Source: an uncultured Bacilli bacterium
GTDB taxonomy: Bacteria; Bacillota_I; Bacilli_A; RF39; UBA660
Length of the DNA stretch: 45,223 nt
Assembly (NCBI GenBank): GCA_934131005.1
Contig: CAKOYV010000009.1
Span: forward strand, 1-45,223
Direction: 5' to 3'
The position numbers were made by a program, and so were the translations under genes. Shown here one piece after another: positions 1 to 8,648 of the stretch. Under the pieces are notes generated by a model. The model was not told the DNA's origin. It saw nothing but the letters and a program-made list of their open reading frames with translations, and searched no databases. Each line of letters opens with the position of its first letter. Position 1 is the stretch's first letter.

Positions 1-43
1 TAACGCCGACGATAGTTAATCGCGAAAATAGGTAGTTGCCAAT
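1..43 (+). rRNA. rrf: 5S rRNA, 3' end only
   Basis: The first ~43 bases match the end of a bacterial 5S rRNA: a CGCCGA segment, a GATAGT segment and the terminal AGGTAGTTGCCAA, corresponding to the usual GAGAGTAGGxxGTTGCCAGGC ending. The gene is cut by the window start, so an rRNA operon lies to the left and reads in the + direction. The exact mature end is uncertain by a few bases. Confidence 0.85.
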
Positions 44-54
44 ATTTTTTTTAT

Positions 55-96
55 GCTCAAATACTTTTTAATTAAAGCTATGAGCTCCTTTTTTTA
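55..96 (+). terminator. terminator of the upstream rRNA operon
   Basis: The arm GCTCA (55-59) pairs with TGAGC (81-85). An inner TACTTT/AAAG-TA helix can extend the stem, and a run of T residues follows (89-95). Its place right after the 5S end fits a rho-independent rRNA terminator. Confidence 0.65.
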
Positions 97-128
97 TAGA
101 ATTTTTTTGCTTTTTTTATAAAAAAGAC

Positions 129-157
129 TTCACAAAGCTATAAAATCATGATATAAT
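129..157 (+). promoter_or_regulatory. sigma-A-like promoter of the tRNA genes
   Basis: TTCACA (129-134), a 17-base spacer and TATAAT (152-157) lie 23 bases before tRNA-Lys. Confidence 0.6.
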
Positions 158-179
158 ATATCATGTATTTTTTGGTTAT

Positions 180-255
180 GTCTCCTTAGCTCAGTTGGTA
201 GAGCAACTGACTCTTAATCAGTGGGTCTAGGGTTCGAATCCCTAAGGGGACACCA
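180..255 (+). tRNA. tRNA-Lys (anticodon CTT)
   Basis: It folds as a cloverleaf. The acceptor GTCTCCT pairs with AGGGGAC, the anticodon stem ACTGA/TCAGT encloses loop CTCTTAA with anticodon CTT, and the T arm carries GGTTCGAATCC. The 3' CCA is encoded (253-255). It reads Lys AAG codons. Confidence 0.95.
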
Positions 256-290
256 TTTATATATTTTTGCTAAAAATAACTTATATAGTA

Positions 291-320
291 TTGATTTTAT
301 TATCAATTGTATGTTATAAT
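291..320 (+). promoter_or_regulatory. promoter before tRNA-Ile
   Basis: TTGATT (291-296), an 18-base spacer and an extended -10 TGTTATAAT (TATAAT at 315-320) lie 20 bases upstream of tRNA-Ile. Confidence 0.55.
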
Positions 321-339
321 GTTTTGGCAATACTTTATT

Positions 340-416
<77 letters not shown>

Positions 417-421
417 TTTAT

Positions 422-498
422 GGCCAGTTGGTGAAGCGGCTTAACACACTGCCCTTTCACGGCAGCATTCACGGATTCGAATTCCGTACTGGTCACCA
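422..498 (+). tRNA. tRNA-Glu (anticodon TTC)
   Basis: The acceptor GGCCAGT pairs with ACTGGTC. The anticodon stem CTGCC/GGCAG encloses loop CTTTCAC, giving anticodon TTC. CCA is encoded (496-498). It starts 5 bases after tRNA-Ile, so the two are probably cotranscribed. Confidence 0.95.
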
Positions 499-509
499 TT
501 TTGATGTTA

Positions 510-536
510 TAGAGATGTTAGTCTCTTTTATTTTAA
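510..536 (+). terminator. weak hairpin with T-rich tail after tRNA-Glu
   Basis: AGAGA (511-515) and TCTCT (522-526) form a 5-bp stem followed by a T-rich stretch. It may end or process the tRNA transcript. The stem is short, so read-through into the thrS leader is possible. Confidence 0.4.
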
Positions 537-731
537 AGCGATGATAAGGATATGGTTATGCAGATTTTATTGTAGAGAGTTAGTGTTTGGTGCAAACTAA
601 TATTTAATTTGTATAATTACTCCCTTTGAGTAGACTTGAAAAAGATTCTCGGTTGATACCGTTATCTAAATTAAGAAAAAATAAGGATGGTACCGTGCCT
701 TTTTGCACTCCTTGGTATCGTCTTTTTTTGT
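537..731 (+). promoter_or_regulatory. T-box leader (riboswitch) of thrS
   Basis: A tRNA-sensing leader. Visible parts are the Stem I distal loop region (AGAGAG...GGTGCAAACTAA, about 576-600), a CCCTTTGAG segment (622-630), and the T-box/antiterminator core AAGGATGGTACCGTGC (about 683-698). The competing terminator helix pairs GATGGTACC and GTGC with GCAC and GGTATCGTC, followed by TTTTTTT (to ~729). The candidate specifier codon is ACT (Thr) at 619-621, just before the CTTTGAG segment; this assignment is less sure. By family knowledge, uncharged tRNA-Thr would stabilise the antiterminator and switch on thrS. Confidence 0.9.
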
Positions 732-754
732 TTATATAAAAGAAAGGTGATATT

Positions 755-2506
755 ATGATAAATATAAAAGAAGATAAAAATTTAAATGTTTTAAATCATA
801 GTTGTGCACATTTATTAGCACATGCTGTTAAACATCTATATCCAAATGCTAAATTTTGGGTTGGTCCTGTTATTGAAGAAGGTTTTTACTATGATATAGA
901 TTTAGGTGATGATGTTATAACAGAAAGTGATTTATCTAAATTAGAAAAAGAAATGAAAAAAATTTCTAAAAGTAATAAATTAATCAAAAGAATAGAGTTA
1001 TCTAAAAGTGAGGCTTTAGATTTATTTAAAGATGATCCATATAAAGTTGATTTAATTAATAATATGAGTGATGATGAAGTTATTACTGCTTATAGACAAA
1101 ATGATTTTGTTGATTTGTGTCGTGGACCTCATGTTGAATCTACTAAATGTATGAAATATTTTAAATTACTTAAGGTTAGTGGAGCTTATTATAAGGGAGA
1201 CTCTAATAATAAGGTTTTACAAAGAATTTATGGAATTTGTTTTGAATCTAAGGAAGATTTGGAAGAACATTTGAAATTGCTTGAGGAAATGAAAGAGAGA
1301 GATCATCGTAAGCTTGGTAAGGAATTAGGAATATTTATGATATCTGATTTAGTTGGTAAAGGGTTGCCATTGTGGCTTCCAAATGGAGCAACTGTTAGAA
1401 GATTATTACAACGTTATATTACAGATAAAGAGGTTGCTTTGGGATATGAACATGTAATTACACCTTCTTTAGGAAGTGTTGCTCTTTATAAAACTAGTGG
1501 TCATTGGGATCATTATAAGGATGATATGTTTCCAATGATGAAATTAGATGATGAAGAATATGTTTTGCGTCCAATGAATTGTCCGCATCATATGATTATG
1601 TATAGGAATTCTTTACACTCTTATAGAGAATTACCTATAAAAATTGCAGAGATTGCTAATGATTTCAGGTACGAAGCAAGTGGTGCTGTTTGTGGTATTG
1701 AAAGGACTAGAGCTTTTACGCAAAATGATTCCCATATTTTTTGTATGCCATCGCAAATAAAAGAAGAGTTTAAAAATGTTATAGATTTAATATTAGATGT
1801 TTATAAGGATTTTGGATTTAAGGATTATAGTTTTAGACTTTCTTTGAGAGATAAAAATGATCGAGAAAAATATTTTGGTAATGATGAATTGTGGGAAAAA
1901 TCTGAAAATGAGCTTAGAGAAGTTCTTAATGAATTTGGTGTTGAATTTTATGAGGCAGAGGGAGAAGCTGCATTTTATGGACCTAAACTTGATGTTCAAG
2001 TAAGATCTGCTATTGGTCATGATGTTACTTTGTCAACTATTCAACTTGATTATCAATTGCCTGAAAGATTTGATTTGACTTATATTGATAAGAATGGCGA
2101 TAGAGCTAGACCTGTTGTTATTCATAGAGCTATTCTTGGGTCTTTAGATAGATTTACAGCCTTTTTACTTGAGGAAACTAAGGGAGTATTGCCTGTATGG
2201 TTAGCACCTTTACAAGTTAATATTATTCCTGTTAATAATGATATTCATTTTGATTATTGTAAAAAATTAAAAACTAAGTTATTAGAAAATGGTATTAGAG
2301 TTAATATAGATGTTCGGGATGAAAAATTAGGTTATAAAATGAGAGAGGCACAAACAAAAAAAATTCCTTATATTTTAGTTGTTGGAGATAAGGAATTAGA
2401 GGGAAATACTGTTAATTATAGAAAGCATGGTTCTAAAGAGTCTGTTAGTATTTCTGTTGATGATTTTATTCAAATGATTAAGGAACAAATAAATAATTAT
2501 AAATAA
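755..2506 (+). CDS. thrS: threonyl-tRNA synthetase lacking the TGS domain
   Basis: Class II synthetase charging tRNA-Thr in the cytoplasm; 583 residues. The protein begins directly in the editing domain, with HSCAH near residue 16 and CRGPHVES near 130 (the conserved HxxxH and Cys/His of the deacylation site). The catalytic core follows: motif 2 region RYEASGAVCGIERTRAF, the zinc ligand Cys in MNCPHH (about C276) with later His residues, and motif 3 HRAILGSLDRF. The C-terminal anticodon-binding domain includes DEKLGYKMREAQ. Most bacterial ThrRS have about 640 residues with an N-terminal TGS domain, absent here. The start is supported by AAAGGTGA eight bases upstream and by the T-box just before it. 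Confidence 0.96.
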   Translation: MINIKEDKNLNVLNHSCAHLLAHAVKHLYPNAKFWVGPVIEEGFYYDIDLGDDVITESDLSKLEKEMKKISKSNKLIKRIELSKSEALDLFKDDPYKVDLINNMSDDEVITAYRQNDFVDLCRGPHVESTKCMKYFKLLKVSGAYYKGDSNNKVLQRIYGICFESKEDLEEHLKLLEEMKERDHRKLGKELGIFMISDLVGKGLPLWLPNGATVRRLLQRYITDKEVALGYEHVITPSLGSVALYKTSGHWDHYKDDMFPMMKLDDEEYVLRPMNCPHHMIMYRNSLHSYRELPIKIAEIANDFRYEASGAVCGIERTRAFTQNDSHIFCMPSQIKEEFKNVIDLILDVYKDFGFKDYSFRLSLRDKNDREKYFGNDELWEKSENELREVLNEFGVEFYEAEGEAAFYGPKLDVQVRSAIGHDVTLSTIQLDYQLPERFDLTYIDKNGDRARPVVIHRAILGSLDRFTAFLLEETKGVLPVWLAPLQVNIIPVNNDIHFDYCKKLKTKLLENGIRVNIDVRDEKLGYKMREAQTKKIPYILVVGDKELEGNTVNYRKHGSKESVSISVDDFIQMIKEQINNYK

Positions 2507-2507
2507 A

Positions 2508-2545
2508 AATAGCTGTTTTGGTTATCTAACTAGATGGCTTTTTTT
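2508..2545 (+). terminator. possible terminator between thrS and the convergent gene pair
   Basis: A small ATCT/AGAT hairpin with outer AGC/GGCT pairing is followed by TTTTTTT, between the thrS stop and the end of the convergent minus-strand gene. The stem is imperfect, so this is weak. Confidence 0.3.
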
Positions 2546-2848
2546 GTGAGATAATAACCAAAGTATTAATCCAATTATAATTAATATACTACTTTCTAAA
2601 ATTATTGACGTTTTGATTTTTTTTAAGATAGGAGTTATAAAAATTTTTATGATAGAATTTTTAAAAACTAGTGGTATTATGGGAATTAAAAAAGCTATTG
2701 TTAAGGTTATTGTTGCTGTAATGATTAAGATTAATGATAATTTTCTTATGTTTTTTGATTTTAATATAAATAATATCAATAATAAAAGTGTTAATAAAAT
2801 AAAGATAATGTTGTAAGATTGATTGAAATAATTTCTAAAATTAATCAT
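2522..2848 (-). CDS. small multi-spanning membrane protein, unknown
   Basis: A 108-residue protein on the minus strand, not recognised. After a short polar start (MINFRNYFNQSY) it is almost wholly hydrophobic, with about three to four predicted membrane segments broken by short Lys-rich loops, and ends HKKSHLVR. Its ATG overlaps the stop codon of the upstream minus-strand gene by eight bases (ATGATTAA), so the two are probably translationally coupled. An in-frame upstream ATG (2896) exists, but it lies inside the upstream gene and has no better ribosome site. It could be a membrane partner of that exported protein. No function can be assigned. Confidence 0.55.
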   Translation of the reverse strand: MINFRNYFNQSYNIIFILLTLLLLILFILKSKNIRKLSLILIITATITLTIAFLIPIIPLVFKNSIIKIFITPILKKIKTSIILESSILIIIGLILWLLSHKKSHLVR

Positions 2849-3344
2849 TGCTATTTCCTTTCCAATTTCCAATGTTAGTTTGGTATATTGTTTCAAGTAT
2901 GTAGTCAGTGTTATTTTTGGTATATTTTATAGCTTCATTTAAGTCATTTTCTGATAACGGATAATCTATATCATTTGTTACATTAGTAATATTATCTTCA
3001 GTTATTTTTATTATTTGTTCTTTGCTATATTTTACTGATTCATCTTGGGTGAGGTTGTATTCGTATACACTATTTACAATATCTGTTAGTATTTTTTCAA
3101 CATAATCTAATTTCATCATTTTTAGAACTTGTTCTTCTGATAAGTCTGTTAATTTAACTATAGTTTTGAATATGTCTGTGTATGTGTTATCATCGTTATA
3201 TATTAATCCTGATGCGACGACGGCACTAGATGCTGTTTTGATGCTTTTTCTTGTAATGTTATTTGAGATAGAGGTATATAATATGGTTGTTAATAGAGAT
3301 ATGGAAAGTAGTATTGTTAAAATTATATTTTTGCTTTTTTTCAT
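2841..3344 (-). CDS. membrane-anchored or exported helical protein, unknown
   Basis: A 167-residue minus-strand protein. It has a basic start (MKKSKN), one hydrophobic segment at about residues 6-26 (signal anchor or uncleaved signal peptide; no lipobox Cys seen), then a polar, mostly helical, acidic domain rich in Asn, Thr and Glu (for example LSEEQVLKMMKLDYVEKIL). It is preceded by a GGTGAT site and forms a two-gene unit with the overlapping downstream membrane protein. The pair is one of only two minus-strand units in the window and separates thrS from prfA. The family is not recognised. The exported domain plus membrane partner suggests an envelope function, which is inference only. Confidence 0.6.
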   Translation of the reverse strand: MKKSKNIILTILLSISLLTTILYTSISNNITRKSIKTASSAVVASGLIYNDDNTYTDIFKTIVKLTDLSEEQVLKMMKLDYVEKILTDIVNSVYEYNLTQDESVKYSKEQIIKITEDNITNVTNDIDYPLSENDLNEAIKYTKNNTDYILETIYQTNIGNWKGNSND

Positions 3345-3460
3345 GTTATCACCAATATTTATTGTGTACTTTTTTTCTTATTTTATAATATATATTAATA
3401 ATTTATGGATTTTTTTGGGGAAATTTGATAAAATATAGTTTAGTGTGAGAGGTGAATATT

Positions 3461-4522
3461 ATGATAGATAGATTAGAAGCTACTTTAAAACGTTATGATG
3501 AGATAACAGTTGAACTTTCTGATCCTGAAATTGTTAAAAATATTAAAAAAATGACTAAGTTGTCTAAGGAACAAAATGATCTTAGAGAGTTGGTTGATGT
3601 TTATAAGAGATATAAGGAAGTTCTTTCGGGAATTGAGGAAGATAAGGAGCTTGTTCATGATTTAGAGCTTGGTGAGATTGCTAAGGAGGAACTTAATTCA
3701 TTAGAAAAGGAAAAATCTGATATAGAAGATAAATTAAAAGTTTTGTTGATTCCTAAGGATCCTAATGATAATAAAAATGTTGTTGTGGAAATTAAAGGTG
3801 CTGCTGGTGGTGATGAAGCTAATATATTTGCTGGTGATTTGTTTGATATGTATCAAAAATATGCTAATAATCAGGGGTTTAAGATAGAGGTTACAAATAG
3901 TATTGAAGGTGCGCAAGGTGGTTTTACTAATATTGAGTTTATGGTTAAAGGGGAGGGTGCTTATTCTAAATTAAAATATGAGAGTGGCGCACATAGAGTT
4001 CAGAGAGTTCCTGCAACTGAGAGTCAAGGTAGAGTTCATACGTCGACTGCAACTGTTTTGGTTATGCCTGAGGCTGAAGAATTTGATTTTGAGCTTGATA
4101 TGAATGAAGTTAGAATTGATATTACGAGAAGTAGTGGCTGTGGTGGCCAAGGTGTAAATACTACTGATAGTGCTGTTAGACTTACGCATATTCCAACGGG
4201 GATTATAGTGTATTCACAAGTTGAGAGAAGTCAGATAAAAAACAAAGAATTGGCATTTAAGATATTAAAAACTAGACTTTATAATTTAAAATTACGTGAA
4301 AAAGAAGAAGAGGAAGGAAAAGAGAGACGTAGCAAAATTGGAACAGGTGATAGAAGCGAGAAGATAAGGACATATAATTATCCACAAAATAGACTTACTG
4401 ATCATAGAATTGGGTTTACTTCTATGAATTTAGATAGGATAATGGATGGTGATTTAGGTGTTGTTATTGAAGCTTTAATAAATGAGGATCAAAAAAGAAA
4501 GTTAGAAGGTAATGAAGAGTAA
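3461..4522 (+). CDS. prfA: peptide chain release factor 1
   Basis: Decodes UAA/UAG and triggers peptidyl-tRNA hydrolysis; 353 residues, normal length. Domain 1 is helical (residues 1-100). The decoding tripeptide PAT (in VPATESQG) identifies RF1 rather than RF2, and GGQ (about 228-230, in SSGCGGQGVN) is the catalytic motif, with the usual KERRSKIGTGDRSEKIRTYN stretch behind it. The ATG at 3461 is preferred over the in-frame GTG at 3452 because the latter lies inside the AGAGGTGA ribosome site. It overlaps prmC, whose product methylates the GGQ glutamine. RF2 is not in this window but must exist, since TGA stops are used. Confidence 0.97.
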   Translation: MIDRLEATLKRYDEITVELSDPEIVKNIKKMTKLSKEQNDLRELVDVYKRYKEVLSGIEEDKELVHDLELGEIAKEELNSLEKEKSDIEDKLKVLLIPKDPNDNKNVVVEIKGAAGGDEANIFAGDLFDMYQKYANNQGFKIEVTNSIEGAQGGFTNIEFMVKGEGAYSKLKYESGAHRVQRVPATESQGRVHTSTATVLVMPEAEEFDFELDMNEVRIDITRSSGCGGQGVNTTDSAVRLTHIPTGIIVYSQVERSQIKNKELAFKILKTRLYNLKLREKEEEEGKERRSKIGTGDRSEKIRTYNYPQNRLTDHRIGFTSMNLDRIMDGDLGVVIEALINEDQKRKLEGNEE

Positions 4523-5225
4523 TATTGAATATTTATCTAAGTATTTAAGAGATGATAAGTTTGATGAAGGAAAAAAACTTTTAGAACAAGGTGTTTCTCC
4601 ACAGTATATTGTGGGAAATGTAAATTTTTATGGAAATATAATTAATGTTGATGAAAGAGTTTTAATTCCTAGATTTGAAACAGAACTTTTAGTTGAAAAA
4701 ACTTGTAATTATATTTTAGAAAAATTTAAAGGTGAAGTTAATATTTTGGATATTGGTACAGGTAGTGGTTGTATTGCTATTACTCTTTCTAAAAAATTAA
4801 ATTGTAAAGTTACTGCTTGTGATGTATCTAGTGATGCTCTTGATTGTGCACAAGAAAATGCTAAGTTAAATGATGTTTCTATTGATTTTATTTTGAGTGA
4901 TGTTTTTTCTAATGTTAATGGGCGATTTGATGTTATTATTAGTAATCCTCCATATATTGATGTTGAGGAAGAAATAGAAGATATTGTTAGAAATAATGAA
5001 CCTCATTTAGCACTTTTTGCACCTAATAAGGGATTATATTTTTATGATAAAATTCTTAGTGAATGTTCTAAATATTTAAAAGATAAATTTTTAATTGCCT
5101 TTGAAATTGGTTATAAACAGGCTGATTCTATTTTAGAGATTGCTCATAAATATTTGAAGGATGTAAATTGTTATGTTGAGAAAGATTATTCAGGTAAAGA
5201 TAGGTTTGTTTTTATTTATAAATAG
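4512..5225 (+). CDS. prmC: release factor glutamine methyltransferase
   Basis: SAM-dependent N5-glutamine methyltransferase that modifies the GGQ motif of RF1/RF2. At 237 residues it is shorter than the usual ~280, mainly because the N-terminal helical substrate-binding domain is reduced. The conserved RFETELLVE motif, the SAM-binding loop ILDIGTGSGCIAI and the catalytic NPPYI are all present. The start codon lies 11 bases inside prfA, so the two are translationally coupled as in many Bacillota. The C-terminus ends in the typical DYSGKDRFVF strand. Confidence 0.95.
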   Translation: MKSNIEYLSKYLRDDKFDEGKKLLEQGVSPQYIVGNVNFYGNIINVDERVLIPRFETELLVEKTCNYILEKFKGEVNILDIGTGSGCIAITLSKKLNCKVTACDVSSDALDCAQENAKLNDVSIDFILSDVFSNVNGRFDVIISNPPYIDVEEEIEDIVRNNEPHLALFAPNKGLYFYDKILSECSKYLKDKFLIAFEIGYKQADSILEIAHKYLKDVNCYVEKDYSGKDRFVFIYK

Positions 5226-5317
5226 TCTTTTTTTATGATAATTATAAAAATATTTGTAGATGTAGATTAATTTTGTGGTAAATTGTGTAATATTTACAAT
5301 TTTTGATTAAATAGTGT

Positions 5318-5323
5318 TATAAT
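5318..5323 (+). promoter_or_regulatory. extended -10 promoter of the P-type ATPase gene
   Basis: TGTTATAAT (TATAAT at 5318-5323) is an extended -10, 28 bases before the start codon. No clear -35 lies at 17 bases, though TTTACA lies 19 bases upstream. Confidence 0.5.
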
Positions 5324-5350
5324 GTGGGTATGATTTAGGTAGGTGATAGA

Positions 5351-7723
5351 ATGGAAAGATATAATCCTGATTATAGAACTGGTTTGACGGTGGAACAGGT
5401 TAATAATAGAATTAGGGATAATTTGGTAAACTATAATGATCAACCTCCTACTAAGAGTATTAAACATATAATTGCTAGTAATTTTTTTACTTATTTTAAT
5501 TTTATTAATTTAGTTCTTGGAGGTGCTATTATAGCCGCTGGTATTTATGGTGGTGAAATATGGGAATCTGTTAAAAATTGTACATTTATGGGGGTTATTA
5601 TTTTTAATAGTATTATTAGTATTATTCAAGAAATAGTGTCAAAGAAAACAATTGATAAGCTTAGTGTGTTGGCGGCTAGTAAGGTTACTACAATAAGGGA
5701 TGGTAAGGAAGTAAGACTTGGTATTGAAGAAATTGTTTTAGATGATGTTGTAAAGTTGGAACTTGGTAATCAGGTTGTTACTGACTCTGTTATTTTGGAT
5801 GGAGAAGTTGAGGTTAATGAATCATTTTTAACTGGTGAGGTTGATCCGATACCAAAGAAAAAAGGGGATACTATTTTATCGGGATCTTTTATTGTTAGTG
5901 GTACTGCTATTGCTAGAGTAGAAAATATTGGGCATGATAATTATATTTCTAAAATTAGTAGTGAGGCTAAATATGATAAAAAAGTTAATTCTGTTATAAT
6001 GAATTCTTTTGAAAAAATATTAAAAGTTTTATCTGTTGTTATTGTTCCTGTTGGAGCAATGCTATTAGTGAATCAGCTTAAGGTTACTGATTATGATATA
6101 ACTGCTTCTATTTTTAATACGGTGGCTGCTTTAATTGGAATGATTCCAGAAGGCTTGTTACTTTTAACTAGTTCGGTAATGGCTGTTAGTGTTGTGAGAT
6201 TGTCTAAATATAATGTTTTAGTTCAGCAACTTTATTGTATTGAAACGCTTGCTCGTGTTGATGTTATTTGCTTAGATAAGACTGGTACGATAACAGAGGG
6301 AGCAATGGAGTTAGAAGATGTAATTTGTGAAGAAGGAGTAGAAGATAGAGAGTTAGATGAAGTGCTTACTAATTTTTGCTCTGCGATGGAGAATAGTAAT
6401 GCTACATTAGATGCGTTGAGATTAAAATATAAATCTCAAGGTGATTGGACGGTTACTGGTAAAATAGAATTTTCATCTTCAAGAAAATTTTCGGCTGTTA
6501 GTTTTGATAAGAGAGGTAGTTATTATTTAGGAGCTCCTGAATTTGTTTTAAAAGGAGATTTTTCTAAATATAAGGATAAAATTTTAGGTTATAGTGATTA
6601 TCGAGTTCTTGTTGTTGCTTTTAATGAGGAAAAATTAGAAGAGAAACCAAAGAATTTGAAGGTTTTAGGGTTTGTACTTATTCAAGATAAAATAAGAAAA
6701 GAGGCGCCAGAAACTTTAAAATATTTTAAAGAACAAGGTGTTGATGTTAAAATTATAAGTGGTGATAATTTTGTTACTGTTTGTAATATTGCTAAGAGAG
6801 CAGGGTTAGAAGATGTTAAAGGAATGGATGCTACTTTATTAAATGATGATAATATTGATAAGTGTTTAGAGGAGTATGATGTCTTTGGGAGAGTTACTCC
6901 TGAGCAGAAGAAGAGGATTGTTGAGGTACTTCAAAAAAATGGTCATACTGTAGCAATGACTGGTGATGGTGTTAATGATGTTTTGGCTCTAAAGAAGGCC
7001 GATTGTAGCATTGCTATGGCAAGTGGAAGTGATGCTGCTAAAAATGTTAGTCAATTAGTTTTGTTAGATTCAAATTTTGCTTCTATGCCTAAGGTAGTTG
7101 CGGAGGGACGTAGGACGATTAATAATGTTGAACGTTCTGCTTCATTATTGTTGATTAAAACAATATTTACGGCTATTTTAGTAGTTATTTGTATTTTTAT
7201 GAAAAGTGAGTATTTTTATATGCCGATACATCTTAGTTTGATAACGACATGTACTATTAGTATTCCTTCATTTGTTTTGGCTTTGGAACCAAATCATGAT
7301 ATAGTTAAAGGTAATTTTATGTTAAAAGTTGTTAGTAAAAGTTTTCCGGCTGCTTTGACGGTGGTGTTTAATGTTGTTATGATAGTTTTATATAAAAATT
7401 ATTTTGAAATAAGTGAAAATATTACATCGACTTTGATTGTAATGATGACAGCAACAACAGGATTTATCTTTTTATATAGATTGTGTAAACCATTTAATTT
7501 ATTACGTGGTAGTTTGATGGTGTTTTTGATTAGCTTATTTGTCTATATGTTATTATTTCAATTTAAATTCTTTGATTTAAGTCAAGTTAATTCTGGAACA
7601 ATGTTACTTTATGTTGTTTTTGCGATATGTAGTGTCTATATTTTTGATAAACTTAATTTAATTGTTGATTTTATAATCAATAAGTTTGATGATGATTATA
7701 AAATTGGAAAAGTTGTTGATTAA
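5351..7723 (+). CDS. cation-translocating P-type ATPase, CtpE-like
   Basis: An integral membrane ion pump of 790 residues. In order: two N-terminal membrane segments (about 45-110); an actuator domain with LTGEVDP (TGES variant, ~160); M3-M4 with the ion-site motif IPEGLLLL (~260); phosphorylation motif DKTGTIT (Asp ~309); a short nucleotide-binding domain; hinge TGDGVNDVLALKKAD (~538); and six C-terminal membrane segments. Proline-Glu-Gly in M4 and the six-helix C-terminus point to the Ca2+/Mg2+-type branch. The overall form resembles mycobacterial CtpE (Ca2+ uptake) and related unnamed Bacillota pumps. No heavy-metal-binding domain is present. It is probably monocistronic. The ion is inferred, not shown. 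Confidence 0.88.
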   Translation: MERYNPDYRTGLTVEQVNNRIRDNLVNYNDQPPTKSIKHIIASNFFTYFNFINLVLGGAIIAAGIYGGEIWESVKNCTFMGVIIFNSIISIIQEIVSKKTIDKLSVLAASKVTTIRDGKEVRLGIEEIVLDDVVKLELGNQVVTDSVILDGEVEVNESFLTGEVDPIPKKKGDTILSGSFIVSGTAIARVENIGHDNYISKISSEAKYDKKVNSVIMNSFEKILKVLSVVIVPVGAMLLVNQLKVTDYDITASIFNTVAALIGMIPEGLLLLTSSVMAVSVVRLSKYNVLVQQLYCIETLARVDVICLDKTGTITEGAMELEDVICEEGVEDRELDEVLTNFCSAMENSNATLDALRLKYKSQGDWTVTGKIEFSSSRKFSAVSFDKRGSYYLGAPEFVLKGDFSKYKDKILGYSDYRVLVVAFNEEKLEEKPKNLKVLGFVLIQDKIRKEAPETLKYFKEQGVDVKIISGDNFVTVCNIAKRAGLEDVKGMDATLLNDDNIDKCLEEYDVFGRVTPEQKKRIVEVLQKNGHTVAMTGDGVNDVLALKKADCSIAMASGSDAAKNVSQLVLLDSNFASMPKVVAEGRRTINNVERSASLLLIKTIFTAILVVICIFMKSEYFYMPIHLSLITTCTISIPSFVLALEPNHDIVKGNFMLKVVSKSFPAALTVVFNVVMIVLYKNYFEISENITSTLIVMMTATTGFIFLYRLCKPFNLLRGSLMVFLISLFVYMLLFQFKFFDLSQVNSGTMLLYVVFAICSVYIFDKLNLIVDFIINKFDDDYKIGKVVD

Positions 7724-7794
7724 TAAAAATTTATTTGATGTGGATTGTTTTAATTAGAAAATGGAATATATTAAAATAATTCATATCTTTTTTG

Positions 7795-7823
7795 TTGTTA
7801 ATATATATTAGTTATGATATATT
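7795..7823 (+). promoter_or_regulatory. promoter of the short-chain dehydrogenase gene
   Basis: TTGTTA (7795-7800), a 17-base spacer and extended -10 TGATATATT (TATATT 7818-7823). Confidence 0.55.
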
Positions 7824-7848
7824 ATATTTATTATTGGAGGATGATAAA

Positions 7849-8592
7849 ATGAAGGTATTAATAACGGGTGCTAGTAGTGGAATTGGTAGAAGTATGGCTA
7901 TTTATATGAATAGTTTAGGATATGATTTAGTTTTAGTGGCTAGGAATCGTGAAAAATTAGAGGAGTTGAAAAATAGTTTAGATGGTTATGTTGAGATTAT
8001 AGTGCTTGATTTGAGTGAATATAATAATTGTATTAAGTTACATAAAATGGTTAGAAATGTTGATATTTTAATTAATAATGCTGGATTTGGTTTGTTTGGA
8101 AATTTTGATGAGGTTGATTTGGGTAAGGAAATAAAAATGATTGAAACTAATGTAATAGCAGTGCATACTTTGATGAAACTTTATTTACAGGATATGTTAG
8201 AGGCTGATAGTGGTAGAATATTAAACGTTGCTAGTATTGCGGGATTTATGCCAGGTCCTTTATTAGATACTTACTATGCTACTAAAAATTATGTTGTTCG
8301 ACTTAGTCAAGGAATTAGAGAAGAACTTAGAAGAAAAAAATCTCATGTTTCTATTAGTATATTGTGCCCAGGACCAGTAGAAACTAATTTTGATAATGTG
8401 GCAGGAGTTAATTTTAGTCTGAGGGGGATGAATAGTGATGATGTTGCTAAATATGCTGTTGATAGAATGTTAAAGGGTAAATTTGTAATTATTCCAAGAT
8501 TTTCTATCAAGTGTTTGCGTTTTGTTTCTAAAATTAGTCCTGATTGGTTAATTGTTAGATTTGTTTATCTTTCTCAAAGACGAAAAAAGTAG
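7849..8592 (+). CDS. short-chain dehydrogenase/reductase
   Basis: NAD(P)-dependent oxidoreductase of the classical SDR family, 247 residues. The nucleotide-binding motif TGASSGIG is near the N-terminus and the structural motif NNAG near 80. The catalytic Ser (VASIAG) and YYATK (Y-x3-K) follow. The start at 7849 is chosen because TTGGAGG lies eight bases upstream and the protein then begins at the canonical first beta strand (MKVLITG). An Arg after the second strand (ARNREK) favours NADPH. The substrate is unknown; this subgroup (DltE/YqjQ-like) acts on varied ketones. It stands alone between the ATPase gene and a small unknown gene. Confidence 0.88.
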   Translation: MKVLITGASSGIGRSMAIYMNSLGYDLVLVARNREKLEELKNSLDGYVEIIVLDLSEYNNCIKLHKMVRNVDILINNAGFGLFGNFDEVDLGKEIKMIETNVIAVHTLMKLYLQDMLEADSGRILNVASIAGFMPGPLLDTYYATKNYVVRLSQGIREELRRKKSHVSISILCPGPVETNFDNVAGVNFSLRGMNSDDVAKYAVDRMLKGKFVIIPRFSIKCLRFVSKISPDWLIVRFVYLSQRRKK

Positions 8593-8648
8593 TATTTTTC
8601 ATAGGGAAATTAAATTTTACATATATAATTAATAGGAGGAGGAATGAT

